From: Clostridiales bacterium UBA1316
Lineage (GTDB): Bacteria > Bacillota > Clostridia > Oscillospirales > Oscillospiraceae
Assembly (NCBI GenBank): GCA_002307055.1
Contig: DBTM01000035.1
Coordinates: 1-24,795, forward strand
DNA: 24,795 bases
Direction of reading: 5' to 3'
The notes under the pieces are model-generated. The model worked only from the letters and a program-made list of their open reading frames with translations, made no database searches and had not been told where the DNA came from. The position numbers and the translations under genes are program-made. The stretch's first letter is position 1; each line of letters begins with the position of its first letter. This document shows positions 6,978 to 14,084 of this stretch, piece by piece.

Positions 6978-7781
6978 ATGAACATATTGGTATGCATCAA
7001 GCAAGTGCCGGATACCACGGAGATCAAGATAGATCCCGTCACAAACACCCTCATCAGAGAAGGTGTGCCGAGCATCGTCAACACATTTGACACATTTGCG
7101 CTGGAAACAGCAGCCAAGCTCAAGGATGCGGACCCGACGACACGGATTATCGTTGCGTCCATGGGCCCCGAGCAGGCAAAAGAAGCATTGAAAACCTGTC
7201 TTTCCGTCGGTGCGGACAAAGCGTATCTGGCAAGCGACCGTGCCTTCGGCGGTTCCGATACGTTGGCGACGAGCTACGTCCTGTCCTGCACCGTCAAGGA
7301 AATTGAGAAGCGCGAGGGCGCGCCGTTTGATCTTATCTTCTGCGGCAAGCAGGCTATTGACGGCGATACCGCACAGGTTGGCCCGGAACTGGCCGAGCAT
7401 CTGAATTACCCGCAAATTACGAACGCGCTGGAAGTCTCTTTGGTTGGCGGAAAAGTACGCGCCCGCCGCGAGACAGAGGATGGCTACGAGGTTGTCGACG
7501 CGACGCTTCCCGCCGTTGTCACCGTCACCAAAACCGCTTATGACCCGCGTTACGCCTCAGTTAAATCCAAGATGGCGGCCAACCGTGCCGAAATACCGAT
7601 GCTGACGGCCGCTGACATTGCAATAGACACAAGCCGTTCCGGCCTCAAAGGCTCACCCACCAAGGTGAAGAAGACATATGTCCCCGTACGCAAAAAGGGC
7701 GGCGTGAAGATTCAGGAAGAAACCGGCGAAATTGCTGCTCAAAAGCTAACGGCGCTCCTCAGCGACGCCGGCATCATTTAA
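6978..7781 (+). CDS. etfB: Electron transfer flavoprotein beta subunit
   Basis: A 267-residue EtfB. It opens with MNILVCIKQVPDT and has the FAD/AMP-site segment GKQAIDGDTAQVGPELAEHL (about residues 122-141). The DGDTAQVGP form is usual in clostridial Etfs, including bifurcating ones. It pairs with EtfA and passes electrons to or from the upstream acyl-CoA dehydrogenase in the cytosol. AAAGGAG (6963-6969) fits the ATG at 6978; a nearer ATG at 6973 reads into a stop after two codons. Whether this Etf bifurcates electrons cannot be settled by eye. Confidence 0.93.
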   Translation: MNILVCIKQVPDTTEIKIDPVTNTLIREGVPSIVNTFDTFALETAAKLKDADPTTRIIVASMGPEQAKEALKTCLSVGADKAYLASDRAFGGSDTLATSYVLSCTVKEIEKREGAPFDLIFCGKQAIDGDTAQVGPELAEHLNYPQITNALEVSLVGGKVRARRETEDGYEVVDATLPAVVTVTKTAYDPRYASVKSKMAANRAEIPMLTAADIAIDTSRSGLKGSPTKVKKTYVPVRKKGGVKIQEETGEIAAQKLTALLSDAGII

Positions 7782-7793
7782 GGGGGGCGCGAC

Positions 7794-8795
7794 ATGAGTG
7801 AATATAAGAATCTTTGGGTACTGATTGAAGTACTCGACGGAACTGCCAAAAGTGTTGGTTTAGAGCTTTTGGGCCCCGGCCGCAAAATGACGGACGCCAT
7901 GGGCGAGAAGCTCGTTGCCGTTGTCATCGGCAATGGCTTGGATTCCGCGGTTAAAGCGGCTGTATCCTACGGCGCTGACCAGGTCCTCGTCGTCGAAGGC
8001 TCGGATTATGCCGATTACAGCACCGAAGCATATACCTATGCTATGGAACAGCTCATCAGCAAGTACAAGCCTGCCACGATTTTAGTCGGTGCGACAACCA
8101 AGGGCCGCGATATGGGTCCCCGCCTGTCCTGCCGTCTTAAAACAGGCCTGACAGCAGACTGCACCGGCCTTGAAATCGACACGGAGACCGGCAACGTCCA
8201 GTGGACGCGTCCCGCGTTCGGCGGCAACCTTATGGCGACAATCGAATGCCCGGGATCCCGTCCCCAAATCGGAACGGTTCGCCCCGGCGTGTTCAAGCGC
8301 GGCACGCCCGACACGGCGCGCACCGCTGAAATCATCAAAGAAAACATTCCTGTGCCTGCCGGAACCATCCGGACGACATTGGTAGAAAAAATCATGGAAG
8401 CAGCCGAAGGCGCCGTCAAGCTCGAAGAAGCCGACATCATTGTTTCCGGCGGACGCGGACTGGGCAAGCCCGAGAACTTCGCCCTTGTTAAGGCTCTGGC
8501 CGACGTACTGGGCGGTGTCGTGGGTTCCTCCCGCGCAGCTGTCGACGCAGGCTGGATTTCCCATGCTCATCAGGTAGGCCAGACCGGTAAAACCGTCGGC
8601 CCGAAGCTCTACATTGCCTGCGGAATCTCCGGTGCCATCCAGCATCTGGCCGGTATGTCCGGTTCCGATACCATCATCGCCATCAACCGCGATCCCGACG
8701 CCCCCATCTTTGACGTCGCCGATTACGGCATCGTCGGCGACCTGAAGGAAGTCCTCCCGGCCCTGACCGAAGCTATCAAAAAGCTCAAAGCATAA
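7794..8795 (+). CDS. etfA: Electron transfer flavoprotein alpha subunit
   Basis: A 333-residue EtfA, the usual length for forms without an N-terminal ferredoxin domain. The C-terminal FAD domain shows SGGRGLGKPENF, VGSSRAAVDAGW, HQVGQTGKTV and LYIACGISGAIQHLAGM, all family signatures. It binds the electron-shuttling FAD and forms a heterodimer with EtfB. The gene starts 12 nt after the etfB stop, with a G-rich ribosome site (AAGGGGGG) in the gap. A strong terminator follows, so acyl-CoA dehydrogenase, etfB and etfA form a three-gene transcript. Confidence 0.93.
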   Translation: MSEYKNLWVLIEVLDGTAKSVGLELLGPGRKMTDAMGEKLVAVVIGNGLDSAVKAAVSYGADQVLVVEGSDYADYSTEAYTYAMEQLISKYKPATILVGATTKGRDMGPRLSCRLKTGLTADCTGLEIDTETGNVQWTRPAFGGNLMATIECPGSRPQIGTVRPGVFKRGTPDTARTAEIIKENIPVPAGTIRTTLVEKIMEAAEGAVKLEEADIIVSGGRGLGKPENFALVKALADVLGGVVGSSRAAVDAGWISHAHQVGQTGKTVGPKLYIACGISGAIQHLAGMSGSDTIIAINRDPDAPIFDVADYGIVGDLKEVLPALTEAIKKLKA

Positions 8796-8812
8796 ACACC
8801 ATATTAATAAGC

Positions 8813-8846
8813 CAGCGCAGGGTGCCCCCCTGCGCTGTTACTTTTT
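8813..8846 (+). terminator. Terminator of the etf operon
   Basis: A perfect 10-bp stem (8813-8822 with 8828-8837), 5-nt loop, then TTACTTTTT. Confidence 0.9.
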
Positions 8847-8853
8847 CATAAGA

Positions 8854-8875
8854 GCGGCAGGCTTCCGCGCCCCTT
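8854..8875. repeat. Degenerate half copy of the 4986-5055 repeat
   Basis: GCGGCAGGCTTCCGCGCC aligns with the right arm of the repeat at 5030-5055, sharing GCGG, GGCTTCC and CGCC in the same order with a few substitutions. It sits just after the etfA terminator. Similarity is short, so relatedness is tentative. Confidence 0.4.
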
Positions 8876-8917
8876 ACCCGGCGGGGTTTATATCCGTCAT
8901 CCTATTCATAATCCTGC

Positions 8918-8945
8918 TTGTAATTTTGCTGTCGTTTGATATAAT
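8918..8945 (+). promoter_or_regulatory. Promoter of the ABC-F gene leader
   Basis: TTGTAA (8918-8923), 16-nt spacer, TATAAT (8940-8945). It gives a leader of about 240 nt before the ABC-F start codon, long for a simple gene and typical of antibiotic-induced attenuators. Confidence 0.65.
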
Positions 8946-8976
8946 AAAATAAATGCTGATGTTTGGAGTTGAAAGG

Positions 8977-8997
8977 ATGCGTCACTTTTCTTGCTGA
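8977..8997 (+). CDS. Six-residue upstream ORF (leader peptide MRHFSC)
   Basis: ATG at 8977 preceded 8 nt upstream by GGAG (8965-8968), then five more codons and TGA. It is the first well-placed start in the ABC-F leader. Antibiotic-resistance ABC-F and erm genes often carry such tiny ORFs, where a drug-stalled ribosome changes leader folding. An in-frame ATG at 8953 could extend it to 14 residues, but that start would lie almost at the transcript 5' end. I do not recognise the peptide; the role is inferred. Confidence 0.55.
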   Translation: MRHFSC

Positions 8998-9096
8998 TAT
9001 TTAAGGTATAACGTTAGGATGGCGGCAGCAGTAACCGCTCATTTTGTTGTACCTGTTAATGCAAGGAAGAGACGGATTCTATAACTCAGTGAATAG

Positions 9097-9167
9097 CGGT
9101 GTCTTGATTATTATATAAGACACCGGCTGTTATGAGCTGTGAGAATTTGTTTTCTTGCAGCTCATAA
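9097..9167 (+). promoter_or_regulatory. Two leader hairpins before the ABC-F gene
   Basis: Hairpin 1 is a 9-bp stem (9097-9105 with 9117-9125). Hairpin 2 is a 10-bp stem (9130-9139 with 9158-9167) with an 18-nt loop, ending 9 nt before the AGGAGG ribosome site. Neither is followed by a clean T-run, so they look more like folding switches that affect translation or an upstream attenuator than a plain terminator. The rest of 8998-9096 has no clear feature. Confidence 0.6.
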
Positions 9168-9190
9168 ATTATTATAGGAGGACTTTTAGC

Positions 9191-10678
9191 ATGTCGCTCA
9201 TCAACATTACAAACCTAACCTTTGCCTATGAAGGCAGCTATGACACTATTTTTAAAAATGTCAGCTTTCAGATAGATACAGACTGGAAACTCGGTTTTAT
9301 AGGGAGAAACGGCAGAGGAAAAACAACATTCTTAAGATTGCTTCTCGGTATATATCAGTATAACGGCAGCATTACCGCTTCAACCGAATTTGAGTATTTT
9401 CCCTTCGCGGTTAATGATGCGTCCGTCAACACGATTGACATTATAAATGCGATAAGCGCGCAGCATATGTCCTGGGAGCTCCTGCGCGAGATTTCGTTAC
9501 TTGAAATGCAGGAAGATGTGCTGTACCGGCCTTTTACTACACTCTCATTCGGTGAACAAACCAAGGTGCTGCTTGCTGCGCTTTTCCTGAAGGAGAACCG
9601 GTTCCTGCTTATAGACGAGCCGACAAACCATCTTGATATGCACGGCAGAGAAATTGTCAGCAAATATCTGAACGGCAAAAAAGGCTATATCTTAGTCTCC
9701 CACGACAGGGCTTTTCTCGATGGCTGCATAGACCATGTGCTGAGTATTAATAAAACAAATATCGATATTCAGCGCGGTAATTTTTCGTCCTGGTTTGAGA
9801 ACAAAGAGCGGCAGGACAATTATGAGCTCTCGGAAAATGAAAAGCTGAAAAAAGAAATAAACCGCCTTGAAAAAACCGCAAAGGAGAAAGCCGCGTGGTC
9901 GGCTGCGGCGGAGAGCAGAAAAATAGGATTTAGTCCTTCCGCGACTGAAAAAAGTATCGGCCGCCGTTCCTTTGAGGGCGCAAAATCAAAGAAGTTGATG
10001 AAAAGAGCGAAGGTCATCGAGACGAGGCAGCAAACGGCCATTGCTGAAAAAGCCGGATTACTAAAGAATCTTGAAATCCCGGAGAATTTGAAGATAGCAC
10101 AGCTGCCTTATCATACCAACCGTCTTGCAGCTCTTGAAAATGTTGCACTATATTATGGATCAAAGGCCGTATGCCAAAATATCAGCTTTAGTATCGAGCA
10201 GGGGGATCGCGTCGCGCTTTTCGGCAGAAACGGTTCCGGCAAATCGAGTATCCTCAAGCTGCTTTGCGGCGGCGGCATAACCTATACCGGCAATGTTTTC
10301 GTCGGCAGCAGTCTGCGCGTCTCCTATGTCTCGCAGGACACCTCATATCTTGCCGGCAGCTTATCCGATTATGCCGCGCAATTGGGTATAGATGAGAGCC
10401 TTTTTAAGGCAATACTCCGCAAACTTGATTTCTCGAGAACGCAGTTCGAAAAGGATATGCAAGATTTCAGCGGCGGACAAAAGAAGAAAGTACTCATTGC
10501 CAAGAGCCTCTGCGAAACTTCTCATCTGCTCATCTGGGATGAACCGCTTAACTTTATTGATGTCATTTCACGCATGCAGATAGAAGCGCTGCTGCTTGTG
10601 TATAAACCGACAATATTATTTGTAGAACACGACAGTGCCTTCTGCGGAAATATCGCAACAAAGATTGTTCGGTTGTAA
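9191..10678 (+). CDS. Lsa-family ABC-F ribosomal protection protein
   Basis: A 495-residue protein with two fused ATPase domains and no membrane segments, the ABC-F architecture. Domain 1: Walker A GRNGRGKT (38-45), signature LSFGEQ (118-123), Walker B LLIDEPTNHLD (139-149). A charged helical linker (about 205-310) follows, the part that reaches the ribosomal peptidyl-transferase centre. Domain 2: Walker A GRNGSGKS (345-352), signature FSGGQ (426-430), IWDEPLNFIDV (448-458) and VEHD (478-481). The opening MSLINITNLTFAYEG and WDEPLNFIDV closely match Lsa-type proteins, which displace lincosamides, streptogramin A and pleuromutilins from the ribosome. The drug range here is untested. ATG 9191 follows AGGAGG (9176-9181); a frame to 9155 overlaps hairpin 2. 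No mobile element flanks it, so it looks intrinsic. Confidence 0.92.
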   Translation: MSLINITNLTFAYEGSYDTIFKNVSFQIDTDWKLGFIGRNGRGKTTFLRLLLGIYQYNGSITASTEFEYFPFAVNDASVNTIDIINAISAQHMSWELLREISLLEMQEDVLYRPFTTLSFGEQTKVLLAALFLKENRFLLIDEPTNHLDMHGREIVSKYLNGKKGYILVSHDRAFLDGCIDHVLSINKTNIDIQRGNFSSWFENKERQDNYELSENEKLKKEINRLEKTAKEKAAWSAAAESRKIGFSPSATEKSIGRRSFEGAKSKKLMKRAKVIETRQQTAIAEKAGLLKNLEIPENLKIAQLPYHTNRLAALENVALYYGSKAVCQNISFSIEQGDRVALFGRNGSGKSSILKLLCGGGITYTGNVFVGSSLRVSYVSQDTSYLAGSLSDYAAQLGIDESLFKAILRKLDFSRTQFEKDMQDFSGGQKKKVLIAKSLCETSHLLIWDEPLNFIDVISRMQIEALLLVYKPTILFVEHDSAFCGNIATKIVRL

Positions 10679-10736
10679 CTAATAACGGAATGCGGCAGAT
10701 ACGACCCTCAAAACAAATGCAAATTAAATCTGGTCG

Positions 10737-10764
10737 TTGACATTCCCCATATTTCATGTATAAT
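10737..10764 (+). promoter_or_regulatory. Promoter of rpsF-ssb-rpsR
   Basis: Consensus TTGACA (10737-10742), 16-nt spacer, consensus TATAAT (10759-10764), as expected for a ribosomal protein operon. Confidence 0.88.
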
Positions 10765-10774
10765 AATTTAGCCT

Positions 10775-10852
10775 GCAAATTCTGCGGGCACAAAGTCCGC
10801 GTGCAGCGGACTTTAATCCTTGCTCCCGGCTGGACCGGGGGCCATATGACCA
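10775..10852 (+). promoter_or_regulatory. Structured rpsF leader, likely S6:S18 autoregulatory RNA
   Basis: Hairpin A is a perfect 9-bp stem (10792-10800 with 10806-10814). Hairpin B is an 8-bp stem with one G-U pair (10822-10829 with 10835-10842). It lies right before rpsF. Many bacteria have an S6:S18-binding leader with a CCG-containing element here, by which the two proteins repress their own operon. The match to that consensus is by location and CCGG content, not by a model search. Confidence 0.55.
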
Positions 10853-10868
10853 TAAGGAGGTGCAAATG

Positions 10869-11165
10869 ATGGCAAAAGTAACAGCAAATTATGAGATCAT
10901 GTACATCATTGACCTTGATAAGGGAGAAGAAGAAATTTCAGCGATTGCGGAGAAATTCAAAGCTCTTATTGAGGCTAATGGGACGCTCAGCGAGTATGAA
11001 CTCATCGGAAAACGCAGACTCGCGTATCTGATCAACGACAAACCCGAGGGGTATTATGTTCTGGCGAAATTTCAGTCGGCGCCGCAGTTCCCCGCAGAGC
11101 TTGACCGTATTCTGAAAATCACGGACGGAATTATGCGTTCACTCATCATCGTAATAGGCGAATAG
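10869..11165 (+). CDS. rpsF: 30S ribosomal protein S6
   Basis: A 98-residue S6, the normal size. Typical segments are NYEIMYIIDL at the N-terminus and LIGKRRLAYLINDKPEGYYV in the middle. S6 pairs with S18 on the platform of the small ribosomal subunit. AAGGAGG (10854-10860) favours the ATG at 10869, 8 nt away, over those at 10866 or the GTG at 10860. It is first in the conserved rpsF-ssb-rpsR operon, with ssb starting 10 nt after the stop. Confidence 0.97.
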   Translation: MAKVTANYEIMYIIDLDKGEEEISAIAEKFKALIEANGTLSEYELIGKRRLAYLINDKPEGYYVLAKFQSAPQFPAELDRILKITDGIMRSLIIVIGE

Positions 11166-11175
11166 GAGGATTGTC

Positions 11176-11625
11176 ATGAATCAAATCGTTCTTATGGGCA
11201 GACTTACTCGTGACCCAGAACTACGGCACACGCAGACAGGCACTGCCGTCTCATCCTTCTCGCTTGCGGTCGACAGGGGCTATGCCTCTAAGGACGGCGG
11301 CGAAAGACAGACCGATTTTATTGATATCGTGGCATGGCGGAATACGGCGGAGTTTGTCTCCAAGTATTTTGTTAAAGGGCAGATGGCCGCCGTTACAGGT
11401 CGGCTCCAAATCCGTGACTGGACGGACAAGGACGGCAACAAGCGCCGTTCGGCAGAGGTCATCGCCGATAACGTCTATTTCACCGACAGCAAGAAAAGCA
11501 GGGACAGCAGCCCCGGCATGAACTTCACCGAACAAAAGAACGATTACCCGGCAGGGTATCAGACGCCTGTATCAGGCTCTGATTTTGCGGAGCTTGAGGA
11601 TGATGACGGCGATTTGCCGTTCTGA
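11176..11625 (+). CDS. ssb: Single-stranded DNA-binding protein
   Basis: A 149-residue SSB. The OB fold covers about residues 1-105, with the family opening MNQIVLMGRLTRDPELRHTQ and GQMAAVTGRLQIRDW. A flexible linker follows, then the acidic tip EDDDGDLPF, which recruits repair and replication partners. It coats single-stranded DNA as a tetramer. Its place between rpsF and rpsR is conserved across Firmicutes and marks it as the main housekeeping copy. AGGAGG precedes the start. Confidence 0.97.
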   Translation: MNQIVLMGRLTRDPELRHTQTGTAVSSFSLAVDRGYASKDGGERQTDFIDIVAWRNTAEFVSKYFVKGQMAAVTGRLQIRDWTDKDGNKRRSAEVIADNVYFTDSKKSRDSSPGMNFTEQKNDYPAGYQTPVSGSDFAELEDDDGDLPF

Positions 11626-11675
11626 GCATCCCGGGCGCATCACATGTTAATTGATTAAGATAGGAGGAAACAATT

Positions 11676-11960
11676 TTGGCTAACGATAGAGATAACAGAG
11701 ACAGAGGCGACAGAGACGGCAGAGATGGCAGAGACAACAGAGGCCACGGACGCAAACGCCGTAAAGTATGTCAATTCTGCGTCGATAAGGCCCAGACGAT
11801 CGACTATAAGGATACGGCGAGAATCCGCCGCTATATTTCCGAGCGCAGCAAGATTCTGCCCCGCAGAACCACCGGTATCTGCGCCCAGCACCAGCGCCAG
11901 CTGATGATCGCCATCAAACGCGCCCGTCAGATCGCTCTGCTGCCCTACGTCACAGACTAA
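11676..11960 (+). CDS. rpsR: 30S ribosomal protein S18, zinc-binding type, with Asp/Arg-rich N-terminus
   Basis: A 94-residue S18. The core starts near residue 26 and has the RRYISERSKILPRR and HQRQLMIAIKRARQIALLPY signatures. C32, C35, C69 and H72 form a likely zinc site, the C+ form lost in many bacteria. The first 25 residues are an unusual Asp/Arg/Gly stretch built from repeated DRD, RDG and DNR units, encoded by GACAGA/GAGACGGC-like DNA repeats (about 11682-11745). It starts with TTG; AGGAGG at 11662-11667 is 8 nt upstream and there is no better ATG. It is last in the rpsF operon and followed by a terminator. Confidence 0.95.
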   Translation: MANDRDNRDRGDRDGRDGRDNRGHGRKRRKVCQFCVDKAQTIDYKDTARIRRYISERSKILPRRTTGICAQHQRQLMIAIKRARQIALLPYVTD

Positions 11961-11969
11961 ACAATGATG

Positions 11970-11997
11970 ATCGCCCACCGTGAGGTGGGCGATTTAT
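11970..11997. terminator. Terminator between rpsR and the GntR operon
   Basis: A perfect 10-bp stem (11970-11979 with 11984-11993), 4-nt loop, then TTATTTA on the plus strand. It sits between convergent genes and probably serves rpsR first, the minus-strand operon second. Confidence 0.8.
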
Positions 11998-12369
11998 TTA
12001 CGCGTCGTAATACCTTTGGATGAGGTCGAGAAGCTCCGGGAGCGAGAGACCGAGGCCCTTATAGAACGCGATGTCCTTTTTAAGTTTGTCGATTGCCAGC
12101 TCGTCGCGCATAGTGCCGAGCTGCACGGGCAGGAGCGGCGCGACAAAGCAGCCCTTGCCGGCCATTGTATAGATGAAGCCTTCGCGTTCTAAGTCCTCCC
12201 AGGCCTTTTTAACGGGGATCACGCTGATTCTGAGCTCTTTGGCAACAGTCCTGATCGGCGGCAGGCAATAGTCGCGTTCCAGCTCCCCTTTTATAATCTG
12301 GGCGGATATCTGCTCGAACAGCTGCTGATAAATCGGTTTGCCCGATGTATTTGACAGGACGATATTCAT
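11998..12369 (-). CDS. GntR-family regulator, YtrA type
   Basis: A 123-residue regulator. The winged helix-turn-helix covers about residues 10-78 (PIYQQLFEQISAQIIKGEL, LPPIRTVAKELRISVIPVKKAW, GKGCFV) and a short helical tail of about 45 residues follows. That small size is typical of the YtrA subgroup, which controls ABC exporter operons. It is the last gene of the operon, 4 nt after the permease stop. No strong ribosome site is seen, so it may be translated by coupling. It likely binds the palindrome at 13937-13956 over the operon promoter and represses its own operon. Confidence 0.88.
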   Translation of the reverse strand: MNIVLSNTSGKPIYQQLFEQISAQIIKGELERDYCLPPIRTVAKELRISVIPVKKAWEDLEREGFIYTMAGKGCFVAPLLPVQLGTMRDELAIDKLKKDIAFYKGLGLSLPELLDLIQRYYDA

Positions 12370-12373
12370 AGGC

Positions 12374-13024
12374 TTACAGGTCGACCATGTCGAAGCTCTT
12401 CGCTGAGCGCTTGTAAGCCAGCCATGTCAGAAAGAAGTAAAGTAAAATCCCCAAACCCAGCACAGTGAGCTGGATACCCAAATGACCTGTGCGGAAATCA
12501 TTTACGCCGCATGTCATGACAGCCGGAAAAGCATGGATGATGAATTCAACAGCACTGCCGAATAAGACCGCCGCAGCGGTTCCCCAAAGCATAGGGAAGC
12601 CGATTTTGTAAGCCGTTTTATAAAAACCCGGGAGAAAAACAATGTTGAAAAGCGCGTACATCATAAGCACACAGCCGAAAAAGGCGATATTTGGGTTCAT
12701 ACCGGCTTGATTGCCGTGCGGGCTGATGTACGTATTGAGTATGGCAAAAGGTATCGCAATGACAACCTGCATAAGCTCAAAAACAGCTACCGTATAAATG
12801 CGCGCCTTCACCGTGTCGCTTTTGCGGACGGGCAGACATGCCGTGAAAAAGATATCCTGATTGGCCCTGTCCGCGATAAATATATTCATGAACGCGATAA
12901 ATATATAACCGAAAGCAATGAAAAACGGCCAGCTGGGAATGAGCAGTAAAATACCGAAGAACATAAAAACAAACATCGCCGGATGAATAGCCAGCCTGAA
13001 TTCCTTATATAATAAATTTTTCAT
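12374..13024 (-). CDS. ABC transporter membrane permease (ABC-2-like)
   Basis: A 216-residue membrane protein with about six hydrophobic segments, starting with MFVFMFFGILLLIPSWPFF and ending with an LGILLYFFLTWLAYKRS segment. No substrate motif is visible. AAAGGA lies 11 nt before the ATG at 13024; the frame runs to 13078 but overlaps the upstream ATPase. The ATPase stop lies 7 nt upstream and the regulator start 4 nt downstream. The unit resembles small Firmicute exporters controlled by YtrA-type regulators, often linked to cell-envelope stress or antimicrobial peptides. Substrate unknown. Confidence 0.8.
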   Translation of the reverse strand: MKNLLYKEFRLAIHPAMFVFMFFGILLLIPSWPFFIAFGYIFIAFMNIFIADRANQDIFFTACLPVRKSDTVKARIYTVAVFELMQVVIAIPFAILNTYISPHGNQAGMNPNIAFFGCVLMMYALFNIVFLPGFYKTAYKIGFPMLWGTAAAVLFGSAVEFIIHAFPAVMTCGVNDFRTGHLGIQLTVLGLGILLYFFLTWLAYKRSAKSFDMVDL

Positions 13025-13031
13025 CAATGCG

Positions 13032-13907
13032 TCATTCCTTTCTAAGCCCGTCCGGCAAGAGGGCTGTGCGCTTTTCAAAATAGATCATGATGGACTCAAG
13101 GTCGCTCGGCGCAGCCTCAAGGGCGTGATCGTCCGGCAGCTCAGCCGTTTTGATGAGACCGGAGAACCCAAACGCGTTTTCCTTATAACCGACGAGGCGG
13201 TGCCGCAGGTCGTCCGTCAATTGCTCAGCCGTCCCTTTAACAACTTTATATGTATCGAGAAACGCATCCTTTTCGGCGCTCGCAACGATTTCTCCGTTTT
13301 TGATGTATGTGATATAATCAGCGCATTTCTCCAGATCGCTTGTAATCTGAGTCGAAAACAAGATGCTTCTCTCGCCATTTTCGATAAGCTCCTGGAATAT
13401 TTCCAGCAGATCGTCTCTGGAAACAGGATCAAGCCCGCTCGTCGGCTCGTCGAGGATTAAGAGCTGTGCGTTATGCGACAAAGCCAGCGCCAGGGCATAT
13501 TTGACTTTCATACCGGAAGAGAGTTCCTCAACCTTTTTGTCTGAATCCAAATCAAACCGCTTCAGATAGCCTTCATAAGCGTCGTCGTCCCATTCCTCAT
13601 AAAATCGTTTGACCACGCGTGTTATATTCCTGAGCTTCTGCTTTGGGTAAAAAGTCGTACCGCCCAGTATGAAACCCACTTTTTGTTTTAGAGCCAGTTC
13701 GTTGTTATTGAACACTTTGCCTAATATACTGACGCTGCCGCTGTCGGCACGCGCCAGATTCAGCATTGTTTTGAGCGTCGTGGTTTTTCCGGCGCCATTC
13801 CGGCCGATAAAACCCATAATATAGCCGTGCTCCAGTGAGAATGATACGTTTTTAAGCTCGAACTTGTCATACTTTTTATTCAGATTTTGAACAGATAATA
13901 TTTCCAT
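13032..13907 (-). CDS. ABC transporter ATP-binding protein (YtrB/BcrA-like)
   Basis: A 291-residue ATPase. Walker A is GRNGAGKT (35-42), the signature is LSSGMKVK (129-136), and Walker B is LLILDEPTSGLD (149-160). The H-loop, usually STH in related proteins, reads STQ (185-187), so Gln187 replaces the switch His. A regulatory tail of about 80 residues follows. It powers the permease encoded next, and as first gene of the operon it follows a promoter with an operator-like palindrome. A purine-rich GAGAGGGG site is about 11 nt before the ATG. Confidence 0.9.
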   Translation of the reverse strand: MEILSVQNLNKKYDKFELKNVSFSLEHGYIMGFIGRNGAGKTTTLKTMLNLARADSGSVSILGKVFNNNELALKQKVGFILGGTTFYPKQKLRNITRVVKRFYEEWDDDAYEGYLKRFDLDSDKKVEELSSGMKVKYALALALSHNAQLLILDEPTSGLDPVSRDDLLEIFQELIENGERSILFSTQITSDLEKCADYITYIKNGEIVASAEKDAFLDTYKVVKGTAEQLTDDLRHRLVGYKENAFGFSGLIKTAELPDDHALEAAPSDLESIMIYFEKRTALLPDGLRKE

Positions 13908-13936
13908 CCGGATACAGCCCCTCTCGGATATTGTGC

Positions 13937-13956
13937 ATATTGTATATACACAATAT
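13937..13956. promoter_or_regulatory. Operator-like palindrome over the ABC operon -10
   Basis: ATATTGT (13937-13943) and ACAATAT (13950-13956) are perfect inverted arms around 6 bp. The site covers the operon -10, a good place for repression by the GntR protein encoded in the same operon. Confidence 0.65.
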
Positions 13957-13978
13957 CACTGAACGCCGCGCGTGTCAA
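13950..13978 (-). promoter_or_regulatory. Promoter of the ABC/GntR operon
   Basis: On the minus strand TTGACA (13973-13978), 17-nt spacer, TATTGT (13950-13955). Start about 35 nt upstream of the ATPase gene. Confidence 0.65.
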
Positions 13979-14008
13979 GTCGTAATATAAAAAATGCTCA
14001 ACGAGAAC

Positions 14009-14058
14009 AAAAGCCAGACCTAACGCCCGCCTTTCGGCGGGCGTTAGGTCTGGCTTTT
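14009..14058. terminator. Perfect 23-bp hairpin terminator
   Basis: Arms 14009-14031 and 14036-14058 pair without mismatch around a TTTC loop. On the minus strand the stem ends in CTTTTGTT, so it should stop the gene ending at 14085 before it reaches the ABC operon promoter. Confidence 0.85.
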
Positions 14059-14084
14059 GCCATATGTATGGATTTAACGATGCT

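Noticed and set aside
9097..9125. Hairpin 1 in the ABC-F leader as a simple intrinsic terminator
   Set aside because: It is followed by GCTGTTATG, not a T-run, so it is listed as a leader structure instead.
9191..10678. Recently acquired resistance gene on a mobile element
   Set aside because: No transposase, integrase, attachment site or terminal repeat is seen on either side; flanks are chromosomal housekeeping genes.
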